A stretch of DNA of 12,213 bases from JAQBDA01 sp041301185. GTDB lineage: Bacteria > Chloroflexota > Anaerolineae > Anaerolineales > UBA4823. Below the pieces are notes generated by a model that ran no database searches, was not told the origin of the DNA, and was given only the letters and a program-made list of their open reading frames with translations. Shown here one piece after another: positions 1-6,944 of the stretch. Where the stretch lies: contig JBFYSV010000168.1 in the NCBI GenBank assembly GCA_041301185.1, positions 1-12,213 of the forward strand. The letters run 5' to 3'. The translations under genes and the position numbers were made by a program. Each line of letters begins with the position of its first letter. Position 1 is the stretch's first letter.

Positions 1-1599
1 GCGGGATTTTTGGTGTCGTCAAGATTTCTTGCCCGGCGCAAGGTCGAACAACATCCCCTGATACAGCGCACGTTGTGGATTGCGCTGGGCATGCTGGTGG
101 TTCAGGTTTTCTTGGGAGCGATCGTATCTGACCTGGCAGGCACGAACGGCAACAGCTGGCTGTCCGGGCTGCACCTGGGGCTGTCCTTGGCAGTCCTGGC
201 AAGCGTGGTCCTGGCTGTGGTGGCGGCGTTCTACTTACAGATGGCACCGGGCAAGCCCCGCCGGCTCAGGTATCAATCGTCCTTTGGACAGCTCTCGTTG
301 CTGAGCATGGGGGTCTACTTGCTGGTGCTGGTTGGCGGGGCGATCTTGTCCGCCAGCCAGGCAGGCGCAGCCTGCTCCGGTTGGCCTCTGTGCGATGGCA
401 TGCAGCTTCCTGGCACACTGGCAGGTTGGATGAACATGGGGCATCGCCTGCTGGTGCTGGTGAGCGGGATTTTTCTGGCTCTGTTGCTGGCGCGTGCCTG
501 GCGATCCCAGCGCTCCCAAACTGCTATCATCGTGGCGACAACCGCCACCGCTGTCCTGTTCTTTGCCCAAGCATTGCTGGGGGCGAAGATGGTGCAGGGA
601 TTCCCGCCATACTTGCTAGCGCTGCACCAGGCTGCCGCAGTGGCGACCTGGGCGGCGATGATTGTGCAGGTGACGGTGGTAGGCCTGGCAGGTCGCACTT
701 CCGCCGAAGAACAGGTTGAGGCAGCCGAGATCATCGGCCGCAGGGGCATGGCTCGCGATCTACTGATGCTCACCAAGCCGATTGTGGTTGTCTTGCTGTT
801 GGTCACCACCTATGCCGGCATGGTGATCGGTGCGGAAGCCTGGCCTTCTTTCCCGCTGGCTTTCTGGACGCTGGTCGGTGGCTTTATGGCTGCCGGAGGT
901 TCTGGAGCGATCAACCAGTACATTGACCGCTACGATGATATCCGCATGCAGCGTACGCAGAAGCGCCCCATTCCATCCGGGCGCCTGACCCCTGGTGAGG
1001 GGCTGGCATTTGGAGTGGGTATAGCGCTGGCATCCTTCTTTGTGATGGTCGCGTTTGTCAATTTACTGGCAGCTTTGCTAAGCCTGGCAGGCATTATTTA
1101 CTATGTTTTGCTATACAGCATCCTGCTCAAAAAGACCACCGTTCAGAACATTGTTATCGGCGGTGGGGCAGGTGCTATCCCGCCCCTGGTGGGCTGGGCG
1201 GCTGCCACGGGCAGTTTGAACATCCCTTCGCTGTTCTTGTTTGCGGTGATCTTCATGTGGACCCCGCCTCATTTCTGGGCTTTAGCCCTGGTGCGGGCGA
1301 AGGACTATGCCCGCGCCGGAGTACCCATGCTGCCGGTTGTGCGCGGCGAGGCAGAGACCCGCTGGCAGATCTTCTTATACACGATAGAGCTGGTGGGACT
1401 GACGCTGCTCTTGCCGTTGTTTGGGCTTGGCGGGAGCATCTACCTGATCGGTGCGGGGCTGCTCGGGGCGTGGCTGCTGATGGCAGCCTGGAAGGTCTGG
1501 AAGCAGGGTGGCAATAAGCTGGCCTGGAAGATGTACCGCTATTCCAGCATGTACCTGGCTTTCTTGTTTGTGGTCTTGATGGTAGACGCTTTACTTTAG
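1..1599 (+). CDS. ctaB: Heme A synthase / protoheme IX farnesyltransferase fusion (CtaA-CtaB), 5' end missing
   Basis: This membrane enzyme serves cytochrome oxidase assembly: the CtaB half farnesylates heme B to heme O, and the CtaA half oxidises heme O to heme A. Numbered from base 1, residues 1-235 match CtaA transmembrane helices 3-8. Three heme-ligand-type histidines are visible: H58 in LHLGLS, H148 in GHRL and H209 in ALHQ. A Cys pair, C125 and C131 (CSGWPLC), has the spacing of the loop disulfide in CtaA proteins. Residues 250-532 are a complete UbiA/CtaB domain. It has N305-x3-D309-x3-D313 followed by MQRTQKRP, and later MWTPPHFWALAL and DYARAGVPMLPVV. The CtaA part lacks helices 1-2 and the first His motif, and the frame is open to base 1. 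The true start therefore lies upstream, and the in-window TTG (10) and GTG (13) are not the start. The domain order is the reverse of the reaction order. Certain as to family; the fusion is read directly from one uninterrupted frame. Confidence 0.93.
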   Translation, partial: AGFLVSSRFLARRKVEQHPLIQRTLWIALGMLVVQVFLGAIVSDLAGTNGNSWLSGLHLGLSLAVLASVVLAVVAAFYLQMAPGKPRRLRYQSSFGQLSLLSMGVYLLVLVGGAILSASQAGAACSGWPLCDGMQLPGTLAGWMNMGHRLLVLVSGIFLALLLARAWRSQRSQTAIIVATTATAVLFFAQALLGAKMVQGFPPYLLALHQAAAVATWAAMIVQVTVVGLAGRTSAEEQVEAAEIIGRRGMARDLLMLTKPIVVVLLLVTTYAGMVIGAEAWPSFPLAFWTLVGGFMAAGGSGAINQYIDRYDDIRMQRTQKRPIPSGRLTPGEGLAFGVGIALASFFVMVAFVNLLAALLSLAGIIYYVLLYSILLKKTTVQNIVIGGGAGAIPPLVGWAAATGSLNIPSLFLFAVIFMWTPPHFWALALVRAKDYARAGVPMLPVVRGEAETRWQIFLYTIELVGLTLLLPLFGLGGSIYLIGAGLLGAWLLMAAWKVWKQGGNKLAWKMYRYSSMYLAFLFVVLMVDALL

Positions 1600-1622
1600 C
1601 TGGTAGGGAATTTATTGGTACA

Positions 1623-1656
1623 CAGCAGGGCTGCCCGGGAGAGAGCAGCCCTGCTG
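1623..1656 (+). terminator. Terminator-like hairpin after ctaA-ctaB
   Basis: A perfect 12-bp inverted repeat (CAGCAGGGCTGC at 1623-1634, GCAGCCCTGCTG at 1645-1656) with a 10-nt loop begins 24 bases after the stop codon. The stem is GC-rich, but the following bases (GTTAATGGG) lack a real U-run. It could be a weak intrinsic terminator or a 3'-end-stabilising hairpin. Its position between a (+) gene end and a (-) gene end fits termination. Confidence 0.55.
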
Positions 1657-1672
1657 GTTAATGGGTCTCTGA

Positions 1673-1737
1673 CAGGTGCCTGGCACTTTCAATAGATGCA
1701 ATCAAGCGTAGTTTGCGATAGAAGTGCCAGGCACCTG
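1673..1737. repeat. REP/MITE-like palindromic element, 16-bp perfect terminal inverted repeats
   Basis: CAGGTGCCTGGCACTT at 1673-1688 is exactly reverse-complemented at 1722-1737 (AAGTGCCAGGCACCTG), enclosing a 33-nt AT-richer core. Each arm also contains a short palindrome of its own, GTGCC-t-GGCAC, so the unit could fold as one long hairpin or as two small ones. It lies between convergent gene ends, the usual place for REP/BIME-type elements. No second copy occurs in this window, so repeat status in the genome is inferred from form only. An alternative reading is a bidirectional terminator, although no U-run follows either arm. Confidence 0.6.
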
Positions 1738-1803
1738 AGGTTCCGCAATGCTCCGCGTTGGGATTGCTTTGGCACAGACCGCCTCGCTATGCCGAGTGGG
1801 TAC

Positions 1804-2601
1804 TCAAGGGTTGAATTCGATCTGTGGCATCTCGCCAGACAGCAGGGCAAAAGAAGCCAGGATCCGGTCCGCCTCGCTGATGACCTCTGGGGGAATATCC
1901 AGGTCTTGATAAGCCTGTGTTTCGGTTTGTACAGGGTCTAAATACGCTACCAGGATGAGATCGCCGACTTTGATCCTGCCACCGTAAGAAACCACCTTGT
2001 TTTTTCCATCGAAAACCAGGATTCGTTTGGGAAAAGGTTGTCCCAATAGGGTGGCGTTGCCTCCATCTACAAATTCACCTTCTGGCATGCCGGTACGGAA
2101 TGGCTTGGGTTCTTCGCCAGCCCGCTGGTAACCGACAAACATCCTGTAATCCTGGCGGCTAAACAGCAAGTAGTCTTCATGTTCTTCGACCTCCCAGGAT
2201 GGAGACAGGCTGAACGAAAAATCATACTCCGGGTTGGTGTAGGTTGGGGTTCCTTGGGGGAGGGGCGCAGCCTGCTGAGGGGCTGGCTGGCATTCGCCGC
2301 GGTAGAACGCCCACTCGTCACACTCGCTGCCATCAGGAAACATGCAAACCCCATACTGGTTGCCTTCGCTGTCCGTGCGAATATCGACCTGTCCCCCTTG
2401 TTCCTCGCAATGGACTGAGGCGGGGTTGGGCATCCCAATCTGGTCCGGAGCCTCGGGCTGGTTGGCCTCGGTGGGCGGGCTGGTGGGCAGCGGCGCTGGA
2501 GCTGTAAAAGTGGGTGGCGAGGCGCTATCCTGCCTGGCGGTCGCACAGCCGCTTAGGATGAGAACCAGGACAGCAGTTAGTAATAATCTGGACGGTAACA
2601 T
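1804..2601 (-). CDS. Lipoprotein with a DUF333 domain
   Basis: A 265-residue exported lipoprotein of unknown function. Residues 1-19 form a lipoprotein signal with lipobox LSGC (lipid-modified C19). Residues 20-55 are a Pro/Ala/Thr-rich linker. Residues 57-104 are a DUF333 module: it starts PNPASVHC, contains GGQV and YGVC, and ends EWAFYRGEC, with four cysteines (C65, C86, C94, C104) probably forming two disulfides outside the cell. Residues 120-265 form a second, unnamed domain that starts YTNPEYDFSFSLSPSW, a pattern shared with PsbP-like or other secreted lipoprotein domains. The start is the ATG at 2601, with a strong GAGGAGGT site 6 bases upstream. DUF333 proteins are sometimes annotated as putative hemolysins; nothing here supports that activity. 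It is divergent from the TetR operon and shares its 196-base upstream region, so co-regulation is possible but unproven. Confidence 0.88.
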   Translation of the reverse strand: MLPSRLLLTAVLVLILSGCATARQDSASPPTFTAPAPLPTSPPTEANQPEAPDQIGMPNPASVHCEEQGGQVDIRTDSEGNQYGVCMFPDGSECDEWAFYRGECQPAPQQAAPLPQGTPTYTNPEYDFSFSLSPSWEVEEHEDYLLFSRQDYRMFVGYQRAGEEPKPFRTGMPEGEFVDGGNATLLGQPFPKRILVFDGKNKVVSYGGRIKVGDLILVAYLDPVQTETQAYQDLDIPPEVISEADRILASFALLSGEMPQIEFNP

Positions 2602-2698
2602 GGGACCTCCTCAGGACTTCCACTGGGTCTATCTTGACCCTTGTTACACCCTAGACGCAAGCAAAGCCCAGAATGTTCCAAATAATGTGATTTTCTAC

Positions 2699-2727
2699 TT
2701 GACAAACATCATATATGGCGCGATAAT
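2699..2727 (+). promoter_or_regulatory. Sigma-70-type promoter of the tetR efflux operon
   Basis: TTGACA at 2699-2704 is a perfect -35 box. It is followed by exactly 17 bp and then GATAAT at 2722-2727, which matches 5 of 6 bases of the -10 consensus. Transcription should start near 2734, about 64 bases before the tetR ATG. The start point falls inside the palindrome array at 2725-2765, which suits repression by a bound regulator. Confidence 0.8.
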
Positions 2728-2765
2728 GAGCGCACGCTCAATAATTGAGTGGGCACTCACTCATT
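2725..2765. promoter_or_regulatory. Probable TetR operator: tandem and overlapping dyads
   Basis: There are two perfect dyads of the same form, TGAGCG-CA-CGCTCA at 2727-2740 and TGAGTG-GG-CACTCA at 2746-2759. A third, CTCAAT-A-ATTGAG at 2737-2749, lies between them and shares their half-sites. AATGAG (2725-2730) and CTCATT (2760-2765) bracket the block. The half-sites alternate in orientation at 9-10 bp steps (2727, 2737, 2746, 2756), placing them on one helix face. The array overlaps the last base of the -10 box and the predicted start site. TGAGTG/CACTCA-type dyads are typical of TetR-family operators, so autorepression by the adjacent regulator is the natural reading. Confidence 0.78.
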
Positions 2766-2797
2766 AGTGGATAGGTAATTAGACCAGGAGGATAAAT

Positions 2798-3418
2798 ATG
2801 GACGAACTCCAGAGCGCCGGGCGGCGCGAGCGGCGTGCCGCAGCCCGTAAGACCCAGATCATTGATGCTGCTGCCCGCCTGTTTGCTGAGAAGGGCTTCC
2901 ACCGCACAACCACTCGGGATATTGCCGAGGCAGCCGATGTCTCCGAAGGGACGTTGTACAACTACTTTGAGAGCAAAGATGACTTGCTGCTGGATATTAT
3001 GGATATGCTCGATGATTTACCATCTAATCCAGAGCTGTTCAACGAGGCTGTTCCAGAGGATGCACATGAGTTCCTTGTAGCATTGATGAAAGGGCGGCGT
3101 GAGATGATTGACCAGTACCATCCAATGCTCCAATCGGTGCTCTCCGAGATACTGGTTAATCCAGAGTTGCGCCAGCGTTACTACACCGAACAGGTGTCTC
3201 CGGGTGTGTTATTGATATCCCAACATTTGCAGAAGCTCCTCGACAAAGGTCAGTTTCGCACGATCCATGTGCCTTATACAGCGCGGACTCTTGTGGCATT
3301 ACTGCTCGGCTTGTATGTCCTTGAAGTGCTGGGCGATCCATTGATCCAGCCTGAATGGGACGAGCTATCCGATTTTATTGCTTCGCTTCTGTTTGAGGGC
3401 ATGATCCCGGTGGCGTGA
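2798..3418 (+). CDS. TetR/AcrR-family transcriptional regulator
   Basis: A 206-residue DNA-binding repressor. Residues 10-60 form the TetR_N helix-turn-helix domain: IIDAAARLFAEKGFHRTTTRDIAEAADVS is split across helices 1-2, with the recognition helix in SEGTLYNYFESKDDLL (about 49-64). Residues 75-200 are the helical ligand-binding and dimerisation domain; its ligand cannot be read from the sequence. The start is the ATG at 2798, with AGGAGG at 2786-2791, 6 bases upstream. The stop is separated from the permease start by one base, so the two are translationally coupled. Position at the head of the operon, behind a dyad array overlapping the promoter, implies local autoregulation with induction by a substrate of the transporter. 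Control of the divergent lipoprotein gene is also possible. Confidence 0.93.
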   Translation: MDELQSAGRRERRAAARKTQIIDAAARLFAEKGFHRTTTRDIAEAADVSEGTLYNYFESKDDLLLDIMDMLDDLPSNPELFNEAVPEDAHEFLVALMKGRREMIDQYHPMLQSVLSEILVNPELRQRYYTEQVSPGVLLISQHLQKLLDKGQFRTIHVPYTARTLVALLLGLYVLEVLGDPLIQPEWDELSDFIASLLFEGMIPVA

Positions 3419-3419
3419 A

Positions 3420-5663
3420 ATGGTGTTCAAGAATCTTCTTCGCCGCAAAGTCAGGACGCTGCTCACCATCCTGGGAATTGGGATTGGCGTGGCCGCGATC
3501 ATCGGGCTGGGTGCCCTGGCAGATGGCTTGCAGCTCGGCTACGGCGCGATGCTGGGCGGGAGCAAAGCTGACCTGGTGATCAGCCAGCCCAATTCCTTTG
3601 ATATCAGCTACAGCTCGGTGGACGAAAGCATCTACGCCGATCTGGACGCGATGCCGGAAGTCTCAGCAATCAGCGGGATGCTGCAAGGCTGGAGCCAGAC
3701 AGAGGGTGAGCCGTTCTTTTTCGTATTTGGCTACCCGGTGGACAGCTTTGTGCTCGACAGGTTTCAGATTATTGCCGGCGCCGGGCTTGACGAACCGATG
3801 GGTCGTGGGATGCGCGGCAAGCCTGTCTTGCTCGGGTCGGCAGCCGCCGAAATGCTGAACAAATCGCCAGGCGATATTATTTACCTGACCAACAGCGCCT
3901 TCCGGGTGGTGGGGATCTACGAGACAGGTGACGCCTTCGAAGATTCGGCCGCAGTTTTGGCGCTGCCAGATGCCCAGGAGCTGGTCGGAAAGCCGCGCCA
4001 GGTGAGTGTCTATTACGTGCAGTTGAAAGACCCTGCCCTGCGCGAGCGGTTTGTCAGCCGCGCCGAGCGAAAGTGGCCGGATTACATGATCAGCGGGATT
4101 GACGAGTTCGCCAAAGAGCAATCCATGACGGATATGGTGCGGGGTTACGTGTGGGCGATCGGCGGGCTGGCGATCATCATCGGGGGAGTGGGGATGATGA
4201 ATTCACAACTGATGGCGGTTTTTGAGCGCACGCGTGAGATTGGCGTCTTGCGAGCGGTGGGCTGGAGCGGGAGGCGAGTTCTGTGGATGATGCTGGGAGA
4301 GACTCTGCTGGTCAGCCTGGGAGGGGGTATCGTGGGGGTGACCATTGGCTGGCTGCTGCTCTATTCCCTCTCACAAAATACATTATTTATGGGCTTGGCT
4401 AATACAACCCTATCCACCTCTTTGTTAATTCAGGCATTTAGCGTGGTGATCATCCTGGGTCTGGTGGGCGGTCTCTACCCTGCCTGGCGCGCTTCCCGCC
4501 TGCAGCCAGTAGAAGCCCTGCGTTATGAAGGCGGCACATCCGGTAGCAAGGTGCGCCGGTTGCCGGTGGGCGGCATGGCAGTCCAGAGCCTATTCCAGCG
4601 TTCGCTGCGCACTTTCCTGACAGTAGGCACGATCGGTCTGACGGTAGGCGCCATCATGGCATTGGAAGGTACGATCCGGGGTATGGCTCAATCGATGGAG
4701 AGCCTGGTTTCAGGGGTAGAGGTCATGGTGCGCCAGGCGGACATCTCCGATACCGAGCTGAGCGTGTTAGACGAGCGGATCGGCGATAAGATCGAGTCTC
4801 TGCCGCAAGTGCAGAGCGCCAGCGGGGTAATTTTCACTGCGGTGTTGTTGCCAGAAGCAAATAGTTTCTTTATTGTGTTCGGCTACGAGCCGAAAGAATA
4901 CGCCATCAAGCGCTATAAGATCGTGGAAGGTGAGCTCTTAACAGGCAACCGTCAAATTATCCTGGGACGCTCAATAGCAGAAGCGCTTAACAAGGGGGTT
5001 GGCAGCACCATCGAATTGAGCGGGACGCGCTATCGAGTGGTGGGTATTTACGAGACCAGTGTTGGCTGGGAGGAGATGGGAGGCGTGATGAGCTTGAGAG
5101 ACTCCCAGATCCTTGCCGGGAGACCCCACAAGGTGAGCATGTACGCTATAAAGGTGAAAGACCCAGGTGACGCCAGCCAGGTGGTAGATTGGATCAACCA
5201 GGAGTTCCCCGAAGCTTCGGCTGCGCTGAGCGGGGATTTCGTCGATCAGATGCCGGATTTCGAGACGGTGGATGGCCTGATGGGTGGAATTTCTTTCCTG
5301 GCAATTGCGGTTGGAGGGGTTGGCGTGCTGAATACGATGTTGATGGCAGTCTTTGAGCGCACGCGGGAGATCGGAGTGCTGCGGGCGCTGGGCTGGCGCA
5401 GCCGCGCCATCTTGCGCATGATCCTGGTGGAGGCGCTCTTGTTAGGAATGATTGGGGGAGTCCTGGGGATTGGCATTGCCTTGGGGCTGGTTGCCTTGAT
5501 CCAGATGGAACCGACTATCGGCTCGATGCTCCAGCCATTGTGGGAGATAGATGTGTTTGGGCGGGCGATCATAACCGCTCTGTTGCTGGGATTGCTAGGC
5601 GGTTTGTACCCGGCTTACCGGGCAACCCGCTTGCAGCCGATTGAAGCGCTCCGCTACGAGTGA
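3420..5663 (+). CDS. ABC transporter permease, tandemly duplicated MacB/FtsX type
   Basis: A 747-residue integral membrane permease containing two complete MacB-like units in one chain. Each unit has one N-terminal TM helix, an extracytoplasmic MacB_PCD-like domain, then three TM helices and a cytoplasmic tail. Unit 1 spans about 1-370 and unit 2 about 385-747. Repeat landmarks are FERTREIGVLRAVGW (about 268) against FERTREIGVLRALGW (about 645), RVVGIYET in both outer domains, and YPAWRASRLQPVEALRYE (about 352) against YPAYRATRLQPIEALRYE at the C-terminus. MacB and LolC/E units carry four TM helices each and act as pairs, so this chain should supply both halves of the transporter by itself. 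It has no ATPase domain; that is encoded two genes downstream. No clear Shine-Dalgarno precedes the ATG, which fits coupling to tetR. Type VII ABC systems of this kind move substrates by mechanotransmission rather than through a membrane channel. The substrate is unknown. Confidence 0.92.
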   Translation: MVFKNLLRRKVRTLLTILGIGIGVAAIIGLGALADGLQLGYGAMLGGSKADLVISQPNSFDISYSSVDESIYADLDAMPEVSAISGMLQGWSQTEGEPFFFVFGYPVDSFVLDRFQIIAGAGLDEPMGRGMRGKPVLLGSAAAEMLNKSPGDIIYLTNSAFRVVGIYETGDAFEDSAAVLALPDAQELVGKPRQVSVYYVQLKDPALRERFVSRAERKWPDYMISGIDEFAKEQSMTDMVRGYVWAIGGLAIIIGGVGMMNSQLMAVFERTREIGVLRAVGWSGRRVLWMMLGETLLVSLGGGIVGVTIGWLLLYSLSQNTLFMGLANTTLSTSLLIQAFSVVIILGLVGGLYPAWRASRLQPVEALRYEGGTSGSKVRRLPVGGMAVQSLFQRSLRTFLTVGTIGLTVGAIMALEGTIRGMAQSMESLVSGVEVMVRQADISDTELSVLDERIGDKIESLPQVQSASGVIFTAVLLPEANSFFIVFGYEPKEYAIKRYKIVEGELLTGNRQIILGRSIAEALNKGVGSTIELSGTRYRVVGIYETSVGWEEMGGVMSLRDSQILAGRPHKVSMYAIKVKDPGDASQVVDWINQEFPEASAALSGDFVDQMPDFETVDGLMGGISFLAIAVGGVGVLNTMLMAVFERTREIGVLRALGWRSRAILRMILVEALLLGMIGGVLGIGIALGLVALIQMEPTIGSMLQPLWEIDVFGRAIITALLLGLLGGLYPAYRATRLQPIEALRYE

Positions 5664-5728
5664 GCTGTAGTTAATAATGTCGCCGGGATCTGCGTAGAGA
5701 TGCCGGTGGCTGGGATGGGAGAAAGACA

Positions 5729-6913
5729 ATGAAAACAACAAAAGTATCTTTCTGGATGATGTTAGGGCTGGTCTGCCTGCTGTTGCTGAACGCATGCAGT
5801 GGATTGCCGGGGCAGGCTACCGTTACCCCTGAGGTTGAGCCATTGGAAGAGTTTAATCCGGTGGTGACTGCTACTGGGGTGGTGCTGCCTTTGCAATGGG
5901 CGCGCTTGAGCCTGCCTGCCTCGGGGATTGTGGAAGAGCTGCCGCTGAAGGAAGATGACCTGGTCAGTGCCGGGCAATTCCTGCTGCGCCTGGAGGGTAA
6001 GGAAAGGCTGGAGGCTGCCATTGCCGCAGCGAAATACGAGCTGGCAGCTGCCCAAACAGCTTTGGACAAGCTCTATGAAGACCCTGAGCTGTGGGTAGCC
6101 AGCTCGAGCCAGGCGATGGTCGATGCCCGGGTGGCTATCCGCGATGCTGAGCGCCTGGTAAAAAATCTTTCTTCCCCATCCTCTCAGGCTTCGATCGATC
6201 AGGCGCTGGCTACGGTGGTCCTGGCCAAGGATAAGCTCGATGATGCGCGCGAGGATTTTAAGCCATATGCAAAAAAGCCGGAGGACAACCTGTCCCGGGC
6301 TGCCTTGCTGAATAAAAAAGCACAGGCAGAGCAAACATACGACGCAGCCGTCCGCCGATTGAACAACCTGCAAGGTTCCGCAAACGAGCTCGACCTGGCC
6401 CAAGCCCAGGCAGACCTGGAGATGGCCCAAGCCCAGTTGGCAGTCGCTGAGCGAGATTATGAAATGTATCAACAAGGCCCCGATCCGGCTGAGCTTGCCC
6501 TGGCGCAAGAGCGGATTAAGAACGCCGAGGCTCAGCTGGCAGCAGCCATCGCAATCCTGGGTGACCAGGTTCTCGAAGCGCCCTTTACCGGGGTGGTCAG
6601 CGAGCTCTACGTGCATGCCAACGAATGGATTGCCCCCGGACAGCCCGTGCTGCTATTGGCAGACCTGGGCAATTTACGAGTGGAGACCACCGATCTCAAT
6701 GAGATTGATGTGGCACGGATCGAGGTGGGTGATAAAGTTACGGTGACATTCGACGCGTTTCCAGACAAGATTGTCAGCGGAACCGTGACGCGGATTGCGA
6801 CCAAGGCGGGCGAGGGCTCGGGAGTTAACTACCCGGTAGTGATTGAGCTAGACGAAATCCCTGACAACTTGCGCTGGGGGATGACCGCATTTGTGGACAT
6901 CCAGGTTGATTAG
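5729..6913 (+). CDS. Membrane-fusion/periplasmic adaptor lipoprotein (HlyD/MacA type)
   Basis: A 394-residue exported adaptor. The N-terminus is a lipoprotein signal with lipobox LNAC (C23). Residues 45-85 form the first half of a lipoyl-like domain (VVTATGVVLPLQWARL, SGIVEELPLKEDDLVSAGQ). Residues 86-275 are a long Ala/Gln/Leu-rich alpha-helical hairpin with coiled-coil character. The second lipoyl half is APFTGVVSELYVHANEWIAPG (about 284-304, here split by one change of strand), followed by a beta-barrel and membrane-proximal region ending GMTAFVDIQVD. This is the MacA/AcrA layout. In MacAB systems the adaptor couples the permease to an outer channel. If the host is a single-membrane bacterium, it would instead sit on the outer membrane face and act in substrate capture or cell-wall passage. 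The ATG at 5729 is preceded by GGGAGAAAG. It follows the permease by 65 bases and precedes the ATPase by 31. Confidence 0.92.
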   Translation: MKTTKVSFWMMLGLVCLLLLNACSGLPGQATVTPEVEPLEEFNPVVTATGVVLPLQWARLSLPASGIVEELPLKEDDLVSAGQFLLRLEGKERLEAAIAAAKYELAAAQTALDKLYEDPELWVASSSQAMVDARVAIRDAERLVKNLSSPSSQASIDQALATVVLAKDKLDDAREDFKPYAKKPEDNLSRAALLNKKAQAEQTYDAAVRRLNNLQGSANELDLAQAQADLEMAQAQLAVAERDYEMYQQGPDPAELALAQERIKNAEAQLAAAIAILGDQVLEAPFTGVVSELYVHANEWIAPGQPVLLLADLGNLRVETTDLNEIDVARIEVGDKVTVTFDAFPDKIVSGTVTRIATKAGEGSGVNYPVVIELDEIPDNLRWGMTAFVDIQVD

Positions 6914-6944
6914 CTCGCAGGGTGCACTGGAAAGGAGATTACCA

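Noticed and set aside
10..15. TTG (10) or GTG (13) as the start of ctaA-ctaB
   Set aside because: The frame is open to base 1, and the CtaA domain would lack its first two helices and first heme-ligand His, so the gene must begin outside the window.
315..809. 164-codon minus-strand open frame opposite ctaA-ctaB
   Set aside because: It is antisense to conserved heme synthase sequence with no recognisable domain. It is a GC-driven shadow frame.
2625..2640. GGGTC/GACCC inverted repeat in the lipoprotein leader
   Set aside because: The 5-bp stem is short and not followed by a U-run. It could form a small leader hairpin, but no function can be supported.
6396..6436. 14-bp direct repeat (TGGCCCAAGCCCAG) 27 bp apart in the adaptor gene
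   Set aside because: It encodes AQAQ segments of the coiled coil and is explained by the low-complexity helical hairpin. It is not a mobile or regulatory repeat.
5762..6616. 284-codon minus-strand open frame opposite the adaptor gene
   Set aside because: It is fully antisense to a clear HlyD/MacA coding region, shows no recognisable domain, and is a typical shadow of Ala/Leu/Gln-rich codons.
6891..6944. ATG at 6891 as the start of the ABC ATPase
   Set aside because: It overlaps the adaptor gene and lacks a Shine-Dalgarno. AAAGGAGAT sits correctly before the ATG at 6945, and the ATPase domain starts soon after.
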